This document shows, in pieces, positions 23,797 through 36,728 of a stretch of 64,000 nt of DNA; positions within the stretch are counted from its first letter, which is position 1; each line of letters opens with the position of its first letter. Made by a program: the position numbers and the translations under genes. The notes under the pieces were generated by a model, which did no database searches, was not told the DNA's origin, and saw nothing but the letters and a program-made list of their open reading frames with translations. Source of the DNA: Hygrophila difformis (Eukaryota > Streptophyta > Magnoliopsida > Lamiales > Acanthaceae); NCBI GenBank assembly GCA_030278955.1, contig JAOANR010000013.1, positions 42,196,191 to 42,260,190 on the forward strand. Direction: 5' to 3'.

Positions 23797-26700
23797 CTAA
23801 CCTGGAAGATCTGTAACTCCAGCGCCTCCGCAACAATCTTCGAATTTCTTCATAGATATCACTTTGGTCATCATATCTGCCCAGTTGTCATCTGTATGTA
23901 CTTTGTCGAGTTGGAGTCGCTTTTCTTCCAATGCATCTCGTATCCAATGATATCGAACATCAATGTGTTTTGATCGGGAGTGGTAGGTTGGATTCTTCAC
24001 CAAGTATATCGCACTTTGGTTGTCGCAGAGTAGCGTCGGGCTTTCTTGAATCTGACCTAGCTCGGTGAGTAATCCTTTTATCCATACCATCTCCTTGCCT
24101 GCTTCTGTAGTCGCTATGTACTCAGCTTCTGTCGTTGATAGCGCCACACATTTCTGCAATCTCGATTGCCATGATACAGCTCCCCCTGCAAAGGTAATTA
24201 GATATCCTGATGTTGATTTCCTTGAATCAACGTCTCCTGCCATGTCTGCATCAGTATACCCTTCTAACACTGGTTTTCCTTTGCCAAAGCATATAGATCT
24301 TTTGGCAGTTCCCCGGAGATATCTAAATATCCATTTTACAGCTGCCCAGTGTTCTTTACCAGGATTAGATAAGAATCGACTTACCATGCCAACAGCGAAG
24401 GCGATATCAGGTCTAGTGCAAACCATGGCGTACATGAGGCTCCCGACCGCCGATGAATATGGGATCTTCTCCATTTCTTCTTTTTTCTTCTCACTTGTTG
24501 GACATTGTTTCTTACTTAGCTTGAAGTGTCCTCCAAGTGGAACGCCCACCGGCTTGGCTTTATCCATATTGAATCTTTCAAGAACTTTCTCAATATATCT
24601 TTCTTGAGATAGCCATAGTAGTCTCTTGGAACGATCTCGAGTGATCTTCATCCCAAGGATTTGTTTCGCCGGTCCCAAGTCTTTCATGGAGAACGATCTG
24701 CTCAAAGCCTTCTTCAGTGCCTCGATCTTCTTCTTGTCACGACCAACAATTAACATATCATCCACATAGAGTAGGAGGATGATAAATTCTCCATTAGGAT
24801 ATCTTTTGATGAAGACGCAGTGATCCGAGCGAGTCTTCTGGAATTGATGTTGGGCCATGAAGGAGTCGAATTTCTTATACCATTGTCTCGGAGCTTGCTT
24901 TAGACCATAGAGGCTCTTCTTGAGACGACATACTAAGTGTTCTTTCCCCGGCTCCATGAATCCTTCGGGTTGCTCCATATATATCTCTTCTTCTAAATCT
25001 CCATGCAAGAATGCCGTCTTGACATCTAGCTGCTCAATCTCTAGGTCTAGGTATGCGGAAAGCCCAATAACTACCCGGATAGATTGCATCTTTACCACGG
25101 GAGAGAAGATTTCTTCAAAATCTATCCCTTTCTTCTGGCCACATCCTTTGACGACGATTCTGGCTTTGTATCTTGGTCTTGCGCCTCCTTCTTCAGTCTT
25201 CAATTTGTATACCCATTTATTTTTCAATGCTCGCCTCCCTTTTGGTAACTCCACTAAGTCATAGGTGTGGTTCTCATGCAACGATTGCATTTCCTCATGC
25301 ATGGCCTTCAACCATTCTTCCTTGTGTTGATCTTCCATAGCCTCTTTATAGTTTTGTGGCTCCCCCTCACTCGTGAATATCACATACTCATCTGGTGGGT
25401 ATCTAGTGGAGTGTTTTCTCTCACGAGTGGATCTACATAACTGAGGTTGTAGAGTCTCACCTTCTTCTTGTGATGACTCTGTGTCGCCTGACTCAGAAGA
25501 AACATCTTCGTTACTTATGTCATTCGAGGTAGGTATTTCGGCATCAGCATCCTCGGCTGCTTGTTCACCTTGGTCATTATGCTCCACTGTTGGTGTATCA
25601 GGAGAGGCACGACATCGAACCATCAACTTCTTCTCATTACGAAAATCTTCGATAGTCTGATCTTCGAAGAATATGACATCTCTACTCCTGACGATCCTCT
25701 TGGCTGTTGGATCCCAAAGCCGGTAACCAAACTCATCATGTGGTGTACCGAGATAGATGCACTCCTTCGTCTTTGAGTCAAGCTTAGCGCGTTCATCTTT
25801 GGGAACATGAACGAATGCTCGGCAACCGAACACTTTGAAGCGGTCGTATGAGACTCTTTTTCCTGTCCAGACTTCTTCTGGGATATCTCCATCCAAAGGC
25901 ACTGATGGGGAGTGGTTGATGATACTGACGGCAGTCGTCACTGCTTCTCCCCAGAAGGACTTAGGGAGCTTAGCGTGAGAAAGCATGCACCGAACTCTTT
26001 CTGTGATGGTGCGATTCATTCTTTCAGCAACACCGTTTAGTTGAGGTGTCTTAGGTGGAGTCTTCTCGAGCTTGATTCAATGTGACCTGCAATATGCATC
26101 AAACGGGCCTCGATATTCACCGCCATTATCAGCTCGGACGCACTTCAGCTTCAACCCTGTCTCTCGCTCCACCCTTGCATGAAACTCCTTGAAGATGTTT
26201 ATGACTTGATCCTTTGTCTTCAATAAATATGCAAAAACCTTCCGAGAGTGGTCATCGATGAAGGTAACAAAGTACAATGCACCGCCCATTGATTTCTCCG
26301 TCATCGAGCAAACATCGGTGTGCACCAAGTCAAGAATATGCTTTCTCCTATGAGGCTGATTACTTCTTGAAAACGTGACTCGATGTTGCTTGCCAACCAA
26401 ACAGTGAGTGCAGGGGTCTTGTGTTTTACCTTTCATGTCGGCAAGATGCTCCTTTCGGGCAAGGATTTGCAGCCCTTTCTCGCTCATATGCCCAAGTCTC
26501 TTGTGCCACAGATCCAGACACGGCCTATCTTGAGCGACATTGGTTTCTCCCTTGCATAGCTTGGCCTGGGTGATATATAACGTCCCATCTTTCATTCCTT
26601 TGGCAACGATGATGTTGTTCCTCGAAAGCTTCCATCTTCCGGCTCCAAGTTGAGTTATGTATCCAACATCATCGAGCTTACCGGCTGAGATGAGGTTGAG

Positions 26701-27813
26701 TCGCATATCTGGAACATGCCTGACATCTTTTAACACCAGCTCACACCCGGTGTTAGTTAACAGAGTGATGTTTCCTATCCCCACCATTTTGCTTGACACG
26801 TGATTCCCCATTCTCACAGTGCCAAAATCACCACTTTTATATGTTGAGAAGAACTCTCTATGAGGGGTTACGTGGATTGACGCACCTGAGTCGATTATCC
26901 ACGTACTGTCGTCACACGCAATGTTCAAGTAGTCTTCTCTAATGAGGAAGATGTCTTCTTTATTCTCCGTGGTTATCGCCGTCGTATTCTTATCTTCGTT
27001 CTTCCTTGGCTCTATCGAGTCTTGCTTGACAACCCCGTTCATCTGGTCGCGTTTGAGGTTCCGGCATTCTGATTTCATATGCCCGACCTTGCCGCAATAG
27101 TAGCAGGTGACCCTCGTGCGTGACTTGGAATGGCCCCTGGATCTATCTCGGCTTCGATTGACGCTTCTTCCACAGGTCTCGATTCTCCCTCGGTTCTCCA
27201 TAACATTGGCCTCGTAGTGTGCAGAGTCTCCTCGCTCCTTCCTCCGGGCTTCTTCATTAAGCAGGCTATCAGCAACTATATCCATAGTTAGCTTTCCCTC
27301 TGGACACGAGTTGCTAAGAGTAACAACAAGCGTGTCCCAACTCTCCGGCAAGGAGCTGAGTAGCAATAGAGCTTGCAACTCATCATCAACCTTCATCTCG
27401 ATCTTTGTGAGTTGATTCACAAGACCTTTGAAGGTATTCAAGTGCTCAATCATGCTTTGGCCATCCTTGTATTCCAACTTCACCAACCGACGGACCAAAT
27501 GAGCTTTGTTCCGAGGTGTCTTCTTTTGAATCATGGACTCTAGTTTGGTCCATAATTCATATGCATTAGTGTAGGTGGAAACATGCTCAAACAAACTTCG
27601 ATCGATGTACTTACGGATCATTGCGACTGCTTTCCTATTCAAGAGATCCCATTCGGCATCTTTCTTTCCCTCCGGCTTCTTCTCATTCTTGATAGGCTCG
27701 TACAGATCCTTGCAGTATAAATGATCCTCCATCATCGGCTTCCAATAGGAGTAGTTGTCGGCTGTGAGCTTGAACATATCACCATCGTGCATCACAACAC
27801 CTTCCATCGTCAA
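23797..27813 (-). pseudogene. Copia gag-pol polyprotein with one in-frame TGA
   Basis: One continuous frame from 27813 to the stop at 23797, broken only by TGA at 26077-26079. Gag is followed by a CCHC knuckle (CYYCGKVGHMKSEC), protease (WIIDSGASIHVTPH), integrase zinc motif (HKRLGHMSEKG...CTHCLVGK) and core (HTDVCS, VRADNGGEYRG). The stop lies between the second Asp and the Glu (GVAERMNRTI). Reverse transcriptase (QLDVKTAFLHGDLEEEIYM, YVDDMLIVG) and RNase H (EGYTDADMAGD, STTEAEYIA) follow. The stop is where related elements usually carry Gly (GGA to TGA would be one base). The copy is therefore probably not autonomous unless read through. Confidence 0.92.
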
Positions 27814-27858
27814 CCTAGCAGGGTGATGGCTTCAACGAACGAGGCTCTGATACCACTT

Positions 27859-28302
27859 TGTTGGGAAGAACACGTATTAGCAGCGGAACTCTTTCCCAAG
27901 TGTGTGTGCAAGTGTTGGATATCCTCACTATAATAGTGGCACTCTCTCTCAAGGATGATGAAAACTCTCAAAGATGAATATAGAACTTCAAAGGAAGAAA
28001 GAGCTTTTATTGATCACTCTTCAACACTTACAACTCTTACAACTCTTGGTGTTGTGGTTGTGATTGTGTGCTTGTGGTTGTGTTGTGGTTGGTTGTGCAA
28101 ATGACCACTATCCCTCTATTTATACTAGCCTATGGAGTATTCTAGAACATTTCTATACAAATCTAGAATCCTATAGAATGTGGACTAGTGTAGAATAGTT
28201 TAGATATCTCTAGAACTCACTAGGATTGGAGAAGATCATGCTAGGTAGTTCATGAATATTGTAGGCCATTCTAGAAGCTTCAAGTTAGGAGGGATCTCAA
28301 CA
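27859..28302 (-). repeat. 5' LTR of the Copia element
   Basis: 444 bp, nearly identical to 23337-23780. Carries the promoter TATA box and ends next to the primer binding site. Confidence 0.95.
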
Positions 28303-28307
28303 ACTCT

Positions 28308-28898
28308 TTAGATTTGTTGAGTATGTGATGTTTGTGTACTGTGAAACCAAACCCAACCGAAGAATATGTTAATCAGATTGCAAGCAACGTAACATTTTTT
28401 TTTTCTTTCTAAAACAGCACATACAGTCTAGAAAAAGCAAGAAAATCAATCAATTTTTCAGAGCAGCAACTCTAAAAACTGCACTATTTTGTGTCTTGTA
28501 GCAACAACAAACACACGATCATCATCATCAAAAGAATTCCCCACTTGCTATTTTTTTTTATCCCAAAGGAACAAACAATACAAACACAACACAAAACAAT
28601 ACTAACAAGAATATGGCAATTGGAGAGGATCATGATAATGCCCCTCAAATTACACTTTTCTACTCTACTATTATCAATCATAGTAATCATCATCAGCCTA
28701 CATCTTTACAGTAGAATTGACACTAAAATTATGTTTCATATATATATGAAATTTATGAGAAAAAAGAGAAGAAAACAAAAGAAAGATCCAGAAGAAAGAG
28801 ATGAGAAAGAAAAATTAAGGCAGCTTCCAAATGATTGAATAAACAAACGCGTGTCACCTAATCCACGGGGAGAATGAAGCGCTACTGCACTGCGACTA
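28308..28898. other. Spacer downstream of the Ser-rich gene
   Basis: AT-rich with ATCATC and AGAA runs; no supported ORF. Probably includes the 3' UTR of the minus-strand gene ending at 28899. Confidence 0.4.
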
Positions 28899-31800
28899 CT
28901 ACATGATTGTGCAATTACACTTGGACTCCAGCTTCGGGGGAATCATGGTGTCAAGCTTGCTAGGAGATACCACCATGCGTGGTGGAGTGGATTTCGCATT
29001 GCTTTCATGGATGGTGGATGGGAGTTTTGTGTCCCCTTGCAGTGTGCTATGCCGTGCTTTCTTTGACTTGGAGTCGCCGCGCTTTCTTGCATGTGTTGGA
29101 GAGGGTTGGTTGACGAATCGTTGGGTTGGTCGCAGAGGTTCCGCTGCTGGACTCTCTTTATCTAGAGCAATATTTGCAGCTTCATATGCTAGATCATGGA
29201 TGATGGAGCGACAGAAGAGGATAGAATCGGCTGCTTCTTCTAGAGTAAGGGTTCGCGACTTGGCTGCACTCACATCCTCTGACACACAGGTCGATTCATC
29301 TGAGATAAAAGAGAAATAGAAAGAAACCTTCATAAGGCATGACCATAAAAGCCCAGGGCAGTCACTATCATATGTATTAGTGTTCTATAAAGCATAATTT
29401 TGAGCATAAGAAAACAAATTCATGGGCAACTAAAGTTGCTAAACAAGCCGAGTTGAGATGCTCGAGTTCTCAGTCAATCCCTAGCTCAACTCAATTTGGG
29501 TTGTACAGCTTAAACTTAGCTTGTTAACCCCAAATGCACCGAGTTCAAGCCTAATTAAATGGACTACCTATCAAGTCAAGCTAACTTGACTCATTTATTG
29601 TACAATCACTAAGCGATCTCATGCTTTCATTAGCCAAATAGAACTCGAGCAAGCTCGTTTAATTTTACAACACTACATGCCATTAGCATCTATTGCTGGT
29701 TCATTCTTTTGCAGTTGTCTTCACAAGTAAAGCTTTAAATTCTTTTATTCAAAATTTCAATATGATCCAAAGAAAATAAAAGAATGGATTTTAACGAATT
29801 CAAGAAAATCATCCATCTCGTCTAGTTTGTCTGCTTATATATTACAGCTCAAACATTGAAGGGAGATAATTTAACCATCAACAGACAACATATAACAGTA
29901 GTATTGCACCAACAGTCCAAAAATATGTAGAAAAAAAAGAATCTTCAGAAGGATTTGGAGAGAGATTCTTAGCTGTTAATATTATGTTTAGTCATCAGAT
30001 AGCATGGGAAATTGGGAAAAGTAGCTGTTTTACCTCTTTATGTGTAAATGGCAACAGAACATAAAGAGAAGGCATGGGACATGATTCGAATGTAAGTGCA
30101 CATACCAATCATAACATTTGCAGGATTTGCATCAATAGCTGCTGTAATATCATCATCGCATGCCACTGAAACTGGAGGCTCCTGTAACTCAGTTGAGTTT
30201 TGGGAGTAAATATCAGAATGCAAGTCACCGGATACACTATCAGCATTCTCAATTTCCATTTCTGATATCGCATCCAAAGAGCTTGGATAGGGAACTTCCA
30301 CAATATCTACTGTGTTCGCGTAAGAACTTTGTGCCACTTCTTCATTTTGAGCTGAGCCCTGGTCTTCGTTCTCCTGCAATGCTGGCTCTTCAGCAATTGA
30401 ACTCGGGACCAGGGAGCTATCTCCTGACTGGCCATCTTTCAAATGGCTTGATAACTCTGCAGCAGTTTTATATACAATACTGCTTTCAACATCATCAATA
30501 CATGTACTTTCAGCTTCTGTGCATTCATAAGCCAACGACTGGTCATGAAGATCTGCACTTAATGAGCCCTCAACTTCATTAAAATTAGTTCTGGTGATTG
30601 CCTCGAATGTGTCTTCAGGATAACTTGGTGCCACACTAGGGGCCTGGGATGCCCGACCAGAAGCACCAGATAAAGAGGAGATAGAGCGTTTGTGCTTTGA
30701 AGGTGTCTCATGTCTAGAACTTTCCATATCAGATTTCTGGCCACTTGATTGCCGCTGAATGCGTGTCTCTGTTTGCCTGGAAGATCCCAGATCAACAGAA
30801 GATGATACAGAAGCACTACTGCGCCCAATGGAACTTCTCATGCTAGTTAAACTATCCCTCACATAAGAGAAATCTTCATAACTAGTGTTACTTGCCGTAA
30901 AACTCCTGCTTTGTACAAGATGCCCTCTATTGCTGATTGGTCTCTTTAATACCAGTGATATACCCGTACCTTCTGAAACATCAACCTTCGAATTCGAATA
31001 GTTCCCAGACTGCAGAGATTGCTGGCTTGAGCCACCATCCATGGAGCTATTAATATCTTGCAGCTCCTCAATTAGAGGTACAGAGAGACCCTTGTCTGGC
31101 TCGCTATATGGATGTTCGCTGTTATCAGCAACATTGTAAAGAGAATGCACTGAAATTTCACCAGCACACCCAACTTGCAATGATTCCAGTGTGGAGGTGG
31201 AGGGATTGAAATCCTGGAGCACCCCATCCTCTAGAGTCTGGACAAAATTGTCTGGGACATTATTGTTAGCCATGGCTTGATTCGCCGGAGCTATTTCAGT
31301 TGAACTTTCTTCCAAAGTCTTACATTGCTGACAAAGCAATAAATCTCTTTCCATTACTAACTCACTTAAATGAAACCTGCCACCACATTTAAAGCATACT
31401 TCCACATCTGGAGTCCCATCAACATCTGAAGAATCATATTTCCTATCCAAGATTACACCATCTGAATCTAGAGCTGTGGTCGTGTCAGTTCGGCTGCTAC
31501 TTTCGGCGACACTTAACTGTGAAATAACCACAGAGGGCCCATCATAGTCTGAATGTCGATAGCCCGGTGATTCTTCCACTGCAGTGTTCTCAACGGTTTC
31601 GATTGCAGCATCAGCCTGATCCATGACAAATACTTCATCATGAGTTGCTGGAAATCTTCCCTTCAAACCGTCACCAGCCACATCCTCCTGGTTTTGCTCA
31701 CTTTCTTCAGTATCAATGACTGCACCCATCCCCAGCTCAGAGCTGGCGTTACTGCTAGTCGTGATAGAGGAATTCCTGGATGTTAGAGGACGATGATGTG

Positions 31801-34581
31801 CATTCGCTTTTCCCACATAGAATGTTGAACTGGGGACACTGGACAACAGAGGCCTAAACATATTCTGAGGACCCTTCCGCTCCTGTACATGGACAAATTT
31901 AAAGCAAAAAACACAGAATATTTTGAGTGAAATGATATACTGCACTTCTCATGTCATAATATCCCCACCTTAATGACAATTGACGTTAAATAGAAATCTA
32001 TGCAATACATAGTCCAGAATGTTGCATGTGAAAATTAATATTTAAGTCTTCTAAAGAATGCATGTGGAGCTCATCTTAACCTGGTTAACACTACTCACAT
32101 AACAAAGTATTCCATACGGTCCAGATCTCAACCATCTTTAGAGAAAATATGAGAGGTAAATTTTTCATTCTGTGTCAACTGCATTAGTCATTAATCCTTT
32201 CCAAACAGTAGTTGCGAAATAAAAATTGCATGGTACTCGTAAAAAATGCAACTTGTTCAGTAGCACTAAAAGCCATTTCACCAACGATGAATTGAATTAT
32301 TGCCAATAGCTGGTGAATAGATCATGAGACTTTGTATGTCACTCTTCAATACTTTACTTTTGTTAAGGCGGAGACCTAAGTAGGTTGCCTCAAGGTACCA
32401 ATCTACGAGAAAATACCCAGAAAGCACAAACCAAGAAAAATTCCGAAATAAGTGCTTTAAAATCATGAAGTGAATTTGACAATAGTAATAAACAGGTTGA
32501 CAACATCTTGAATTCAATGGATTAGAGATTATGCATCATCTATCCATCAAAGGACAAAATGAAAATCCAATTGTTGTGACAATAGTTCGCTACCTAAAGA
32601 AAGATAACTTCACACCCAAGTAAACAGGCTCTCAAAGGAAACAAACAATTCTCCAACTAAGTTATGCAAAAAGCTTATTGAGGACAATTACCATAAACTA
32701 CACACGAAAATGTGAAATCTAAGAAATATATGATAAAATATAAGACCACAACATTACATCATATAAAAAAGCAATGTTAAAATTAACATGATAAATCAGG
32801 AAGCCTACCATTTGACGAAGTGCCAAGTCAAAAGATCTTTTGGGAGCTGCACTAGACAAAGTTTTCGTTGGCTTCTTCGAAAATCCTGTAGCTCTATTAT
32901 TGGGAAAGGAACCAGTGCTCCTGGGGGCTGAGCGGTCTGAACTACTGATAGGAATGGATTGCAGTGAGTCTACGTCATCATCAAAAGATGATACAATAGA
33001 ACCTCTGCTGTATGAACTAAATTGCTCCCTCTCATGGCTATGAGATGAACTGGCACTTCTAGAAGCAGTTGGAGACATAGATTGCCTGCCAGATCTGGAG
33101 CTAGTTCTGGATGCTGGTGAGGACCCTCTCACACATGATGCTGGCCTATCAGCCAATGACGTACGAAGATTAGGAGGTGCCTCTAGTGAGAACCCAGGTA
33201 GGTTAGATTGCCATGCCTTGATCTTTGGTGAAGTAGAGTGCCCCCTGCTTGTTTTGATGGGGGAGGTGCCTCTCACTCTCGATGGTGCAGTAACACTAGC
33301 AGAACCAGTACTCATTCTCCTGGGTGTTGGTGTACGGGATGCTGGCGCAGGTGCTGGCTTACTAGGTGGAGGAGACAGTCTCCTTGATGGATAAGAATGC
33401 CCCAAAGTTGGGGGTGGACTTGAATGAGCAGCAGAAAATGGTCGGCTTCTTGGTTGAATCGGACTAGTACCAGATCGAGGAGATGGACTATTGCGATGGG
33501 GACTAGCACTACCCCTGGCACTCCTGTAACCCTTCTCCATCTGAAGTTGAGCCAAAGTTTAGAACATTTTTAAAAACAATAAAAATAAGCATAAACATGA
33601 ATCTGATTTACTATTGTTATTTCAAGATCTGACCGTGGCTGATCGTGAGACTGAAATAGGTTGACTCCTTGGCCTGCCCCTAGGTACTATGGTGGCTGGC
33701 AAAACCTCATCATCCAGAGAAGGAAAAAGAGGGGTTTCTGGAGGAGTTATCAACCTGTAATTAATGGAACACATACCAGTAAAAACAAAAAATAAAAGAC
33801 ACAATGTATTTGCATATGGAGAATAAATAACAGAGAAGAAACATATGCACAAACAAAACAGGAAAACCCCGAATCTATATATAACAGTGAAATCAATCTA
33901 TTACATATTATTTCTAAACTTGTTCCACTTTAAGGTGCACCTACAACTACTTCCAAGTTTGCATGGGGAATCCTTGCAGGGGAAAAAAGTGACAAGCATA
34001 ATCAGAAACCTATCTAGGCCCTAAAAGCACATTATTCGGCACAATTTCCTGCATTTTCTATTGCCACAAACCTAAGCCATTCGACGCGTATTACGATAAT
34101 ATATCTTATAATTAGTCAAGGATCATGAGAAGATAAAGAAGGACGACCAAGATAAAGAAGAGTAACCAACCAATCATAGTCATTTTTATCGCCTTCGGCA
34201 TTGAGCAGATCACTACTCTCTCCCCGAGCAGGAATGGAGATTCCGAGCTTGTAATCATTGAAGTACCTCAATTTTGTCGCTGCCAGTACAATAAACGCAA
34301 GATAAGCAATAACGACCTTTGCTTATTACTACAAAACCACGTATAAAACAAATACAAATGCACATCATAGAAGATGAGGCTTTACAGAAAACGTCATCGA
34401 AGTCATCATTCTGCTGAAGCAAGAAATTCTCCCTCTCTTTGTGCTGAGCCTCATTGAATAGAGCAAGATCGTCGTCCTTCTCCAGGAACCGAATCCCGCT
34501 CTCGAGACTCCTCCCTCTCTTGTGATTATCCTCCCTGAACCCCCTTCCGGGGGAAATCCTCAGTGCAGGTGATGCAGGCAT
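28899..34581 (-). CDS. Large Ser/Pro/Arg-rich protein of a plant-specific 'FLO11-like' family (6 exons)
   Basis: Exons: 34581-34386, 34279-34171, 33754-33634, 33540-32809, 31882-30106, 29299-28899; sum 3336 nt (1111 residues). The N-terminus [20 protein letters not shown] and the block [16 protein letters not shown] are recognisable family signatures. A basic Ser/Pro-rich stretch follows ([20 protein letters not shown]). A Cys pair cluster, [14 protein letters not shown]...LLCQQCK, about two thirds along looks like a small zinc-binding motif. The C-terminal block has [20 protein letters not shown], and the end KCNCTIM is Cys-rich; CTIM resembles a CaaX box. I recall the family as uncharacterised, with Arabidopsis At1g27850 as a member; database names such as mucin- or flocculation-like reflect composition only. 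An in-frame ATG at 34626 would add 15 residues. Function unknown. Confidence 0.85.
29431..29675. mobile_element. Worn hAT-like copy in intron 5 of the Ser-rich gene
   Basis: The left edge TAAAGTTGCTAAACAAGCCG and the right edge CTCGAGCAAGCTCGTTTAAT...ACACTA are diverged versions of the TAGGGGTGTAAACGAGCCGAG terminus, with AGCTCAAC and GAGTTCAAGC words inside. The target duplication is no longer visible. It belongs to the same family as 11937-12610 but is older. Confidence 0.4.
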
Positions 34582-36069
34582 AATTGGAAAGTCTGGCGAT
34601 TCAATACCCACCAAAATCTCAATCAAATCCTTCCAAAACTCTCAAATCACAATTTGGCATCATGAAAACACATAAAAACCTTTCATCTGCTAACATCCAA
34701 AACATCACACGGATCGTTCTTCCTTCACCTCCCTCAATCAATCCAAACCCACTTCACATTACCAATTCAGACGAGAAAACCCAACTCTTTTCCGCCCCAG
34801 TAGTCGCATCATAACAAGAATCAACGCAAATTACAACAAATTCCTCTCCAAAAGGCCAAATCACACCTAACTCGCCCAATTTCACTACAATATCCAGCTC
34901 GTCGATCAAGCAGCCAACTCCAATTCAAACACCAAATTCAAAACCGCCACAATTAGCACACAATATCCTACAACAGAAGCAACCACTCCTACATTACCAC
35001 AAAATTCAGCTGCTCCAAACTGTAGAAAACAATCCCCCCCATGCCAATCACAAGCACAAGCACCGCATTCCACACTTACCCCCTTCAAAGCCCAAATGTT
35101 TGCCGCAAAAACCCTCAAATGCCCTGAAGTTTTGTGCACTGAAGCTCCCTGGATCTGCAGCTGCTTCAAGCAGATCAAGCAAAAAACCAAGATCAAGTAC
35201 AACAAGTAACCAAAAAGGAAAGGAAAGCGAGCCCTAGAAATGGAATTAAAGCATACAATGGGGAAATTGAAGAAAAGGGTGCAGTTAGGGTTCACGTGAG
35301 AGGTGGATTGTGTAGCGAGAAAGCGAAATGTGCAGTAGGCAGCACCACCATCACCACCACCACCACACCACCAAAATGAATATGAGCAGAAATAAAAATA
35401 AATGGAAAATAAAAAATTAAAAAAAAAGGTAAAGAAAAGGAGAAAGAAAGCAAGAGAGAGAAACAGAGATAAATAAAATAAATAAATTTTCCTTTTTATA
35501 TTATTGTAAATGGAAAATTGAAGAAATTAAAAAAATAGCTCGCCTCACTGTTCACTGACCTAATCTTCTAATTATTGCTCTCATTATCTTTTTATATTTA
35601 AATAAATATATGTACATGTAGTATTATTTTTACATAGTAGATCATATTTAGAGCTCCCTTGTTTCTCATGAATATTTATTTCTTCAGTATTTTTTTTTAA
35701 TTATCAGGTATAAGTTCCTGAAGAAAAAAAAAATACTGCAAAGTACTGGAAAAAAAAAGGCAAATAATTGTGAAATAAGAGAATATGTAGGAATTACTTT
35801 ATTCTTTATATTTTTTTTGGGGGTCATTTGTAGTGTCTTTTATTTAGTACACAGTGTTGTCAATTCTTGTCGTTGTAGTTTTTACTTCTTACAAAATAAA
35901 ATGAAATAAAGCATGCACTAAAACTTTCTTTTCTCATTTTACAAATTTATAACTTAGTAAATAAATAAAACAAAAATCAGGGCTCTCTATGCTCAAATTA
36001 ATAGCCATTCAATAATCTTATTTTCCTACTAAAAACAATAAAATCACTCCATATGATTGATATATCTTA
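34582..36069. other. 5' flank of the Ser-rich gene and AT-rich spacer
   Basis: 34582-35330 probably holds the 5' UTR (possibly with an intron) and promoter. A TTAGGGTTCACGTG stretch (35286-35299) combines a telo-box-like and a G-box-like word, and a CACCAC microsatellite lies at 35341-35373. The 129-residue antisense ORF here is unlike any protein I know. The rest is AT-rich with poly-A/T runs. Confidence 0.4.
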
Positions 36070-36340
36070 CTCCCTCCGTCCCATATTTATCTTCTTCGAC
36101 ACTGTAGATACGGAGTTTAAGAAAGTTGTATTTTATTATTTTCATGTGTACTTTTTGAGGGGTAAATTTGTCTCTTTTTGTCTTGTAGTGCAATTGTTAG
36201 TAAAATTAAGGATTGGTTTTTCTGTAAATATATGGACATGTAGGGACATTTTAGTAAAAAAATTCCCTTTTTGGGGTAGGAAGATAAATGTAGGACGTCC
36301 AAAAACGGAAAGTAAGAAGATAAATATGGGACGGAGGGAG
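36070..36340. mobile_element. Stowaway-type MITE, subfamily with CCCATATTTATCTTC end
   Basis: Starts CTCCCTCCGTCCCATATTTA and ends TAAATATGGGACGGAGGGAG: an inverted repeat of about 20 bp, flanked by TA (36068-36069, 36341-36342). 271 bp. The interior differs from the other copies. Confidence 0.85.
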
Positions 36341-36470
36341 TAATAGTTTTTTCTCAGGTATAATATGATGTATTTTAATTTTTGTGATGTTATATATAAT
36401 ATATTTCAAAACAGATTTTATGCATCACACATTCTGTATAAGTATATATATATATATATATATTTATATA

Positions 36471-36728
36471 CTCCCTCCGTTTTTAAAAAGTTGCAACATT
36501 CCTTCATTTTACGTAATCTAATACACATTTTTAACGCTTAATATCTCAAATTGTGTAAAAGTAAAAATTATAAAAATTTAATATTCTAAAACTATGCGAA
36601 TAGACGAATCCAAAAGATCTCACTTGAATATGATATATTTTATACAACTGTGTTAAAAAATGAAACAAAGTTACTCAAGGAATAGTAACAACTATGCAAA
36701 TGTTACATTTATTCAAAAACGGAGGGAG
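36471..36728. mobile_element. Stowaway-type MITE (258 bp)
   Basis: CTCCCTCCGTTTTTAAAAAG at the left and AAAAACGGAGGGAG at the right, with TA on both sides. It sits next to a (TA)n microsatellite. The interior AATAGACGAATCCAAAAGAT is shared with other copies in the window. Confidence 0.85.

Larger units (their letters stand above)
23337..28302 (-). mobile_element. Full-length Ty1/Copia LTR retrotransposon, very young
   Basis: 4966 bp, complete: LTRs 23337-23780 and 27859-28302, a 5-bp target duplication ACTCT at 23332-23336 and 28303-28307, a tRNA-Met-type primer binding site (TGGTATCAGAGCC on the minus strand, about 27843-27857) and a polypurine tract beside the 3' LTR. Two LTR differences in 444 bp indicate a recent insertion. 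A TATAAATAG box lies in the 5' LTR at about 28116-28124. Domain order GAG-PR-IN-RT-RH is that of Copia; the TNT1-like look of the polyprotein suggests the Tork clade, by family resemblance only. Confidence 0.95.

Noticed and set aside
34906..35295. 129-codon ORF upstream of the Ser-rich gene
   Set aside because: Hydrophobic and Cys-rich with no family match. It lies where a 5' UTR and its intron are expected, on the same strand as the gene.
36423..36470. (TA)n run as a possible regulatory site
   Set aside because: Simple microsatellite next to a Stowaway; no gene nearby to regulate.
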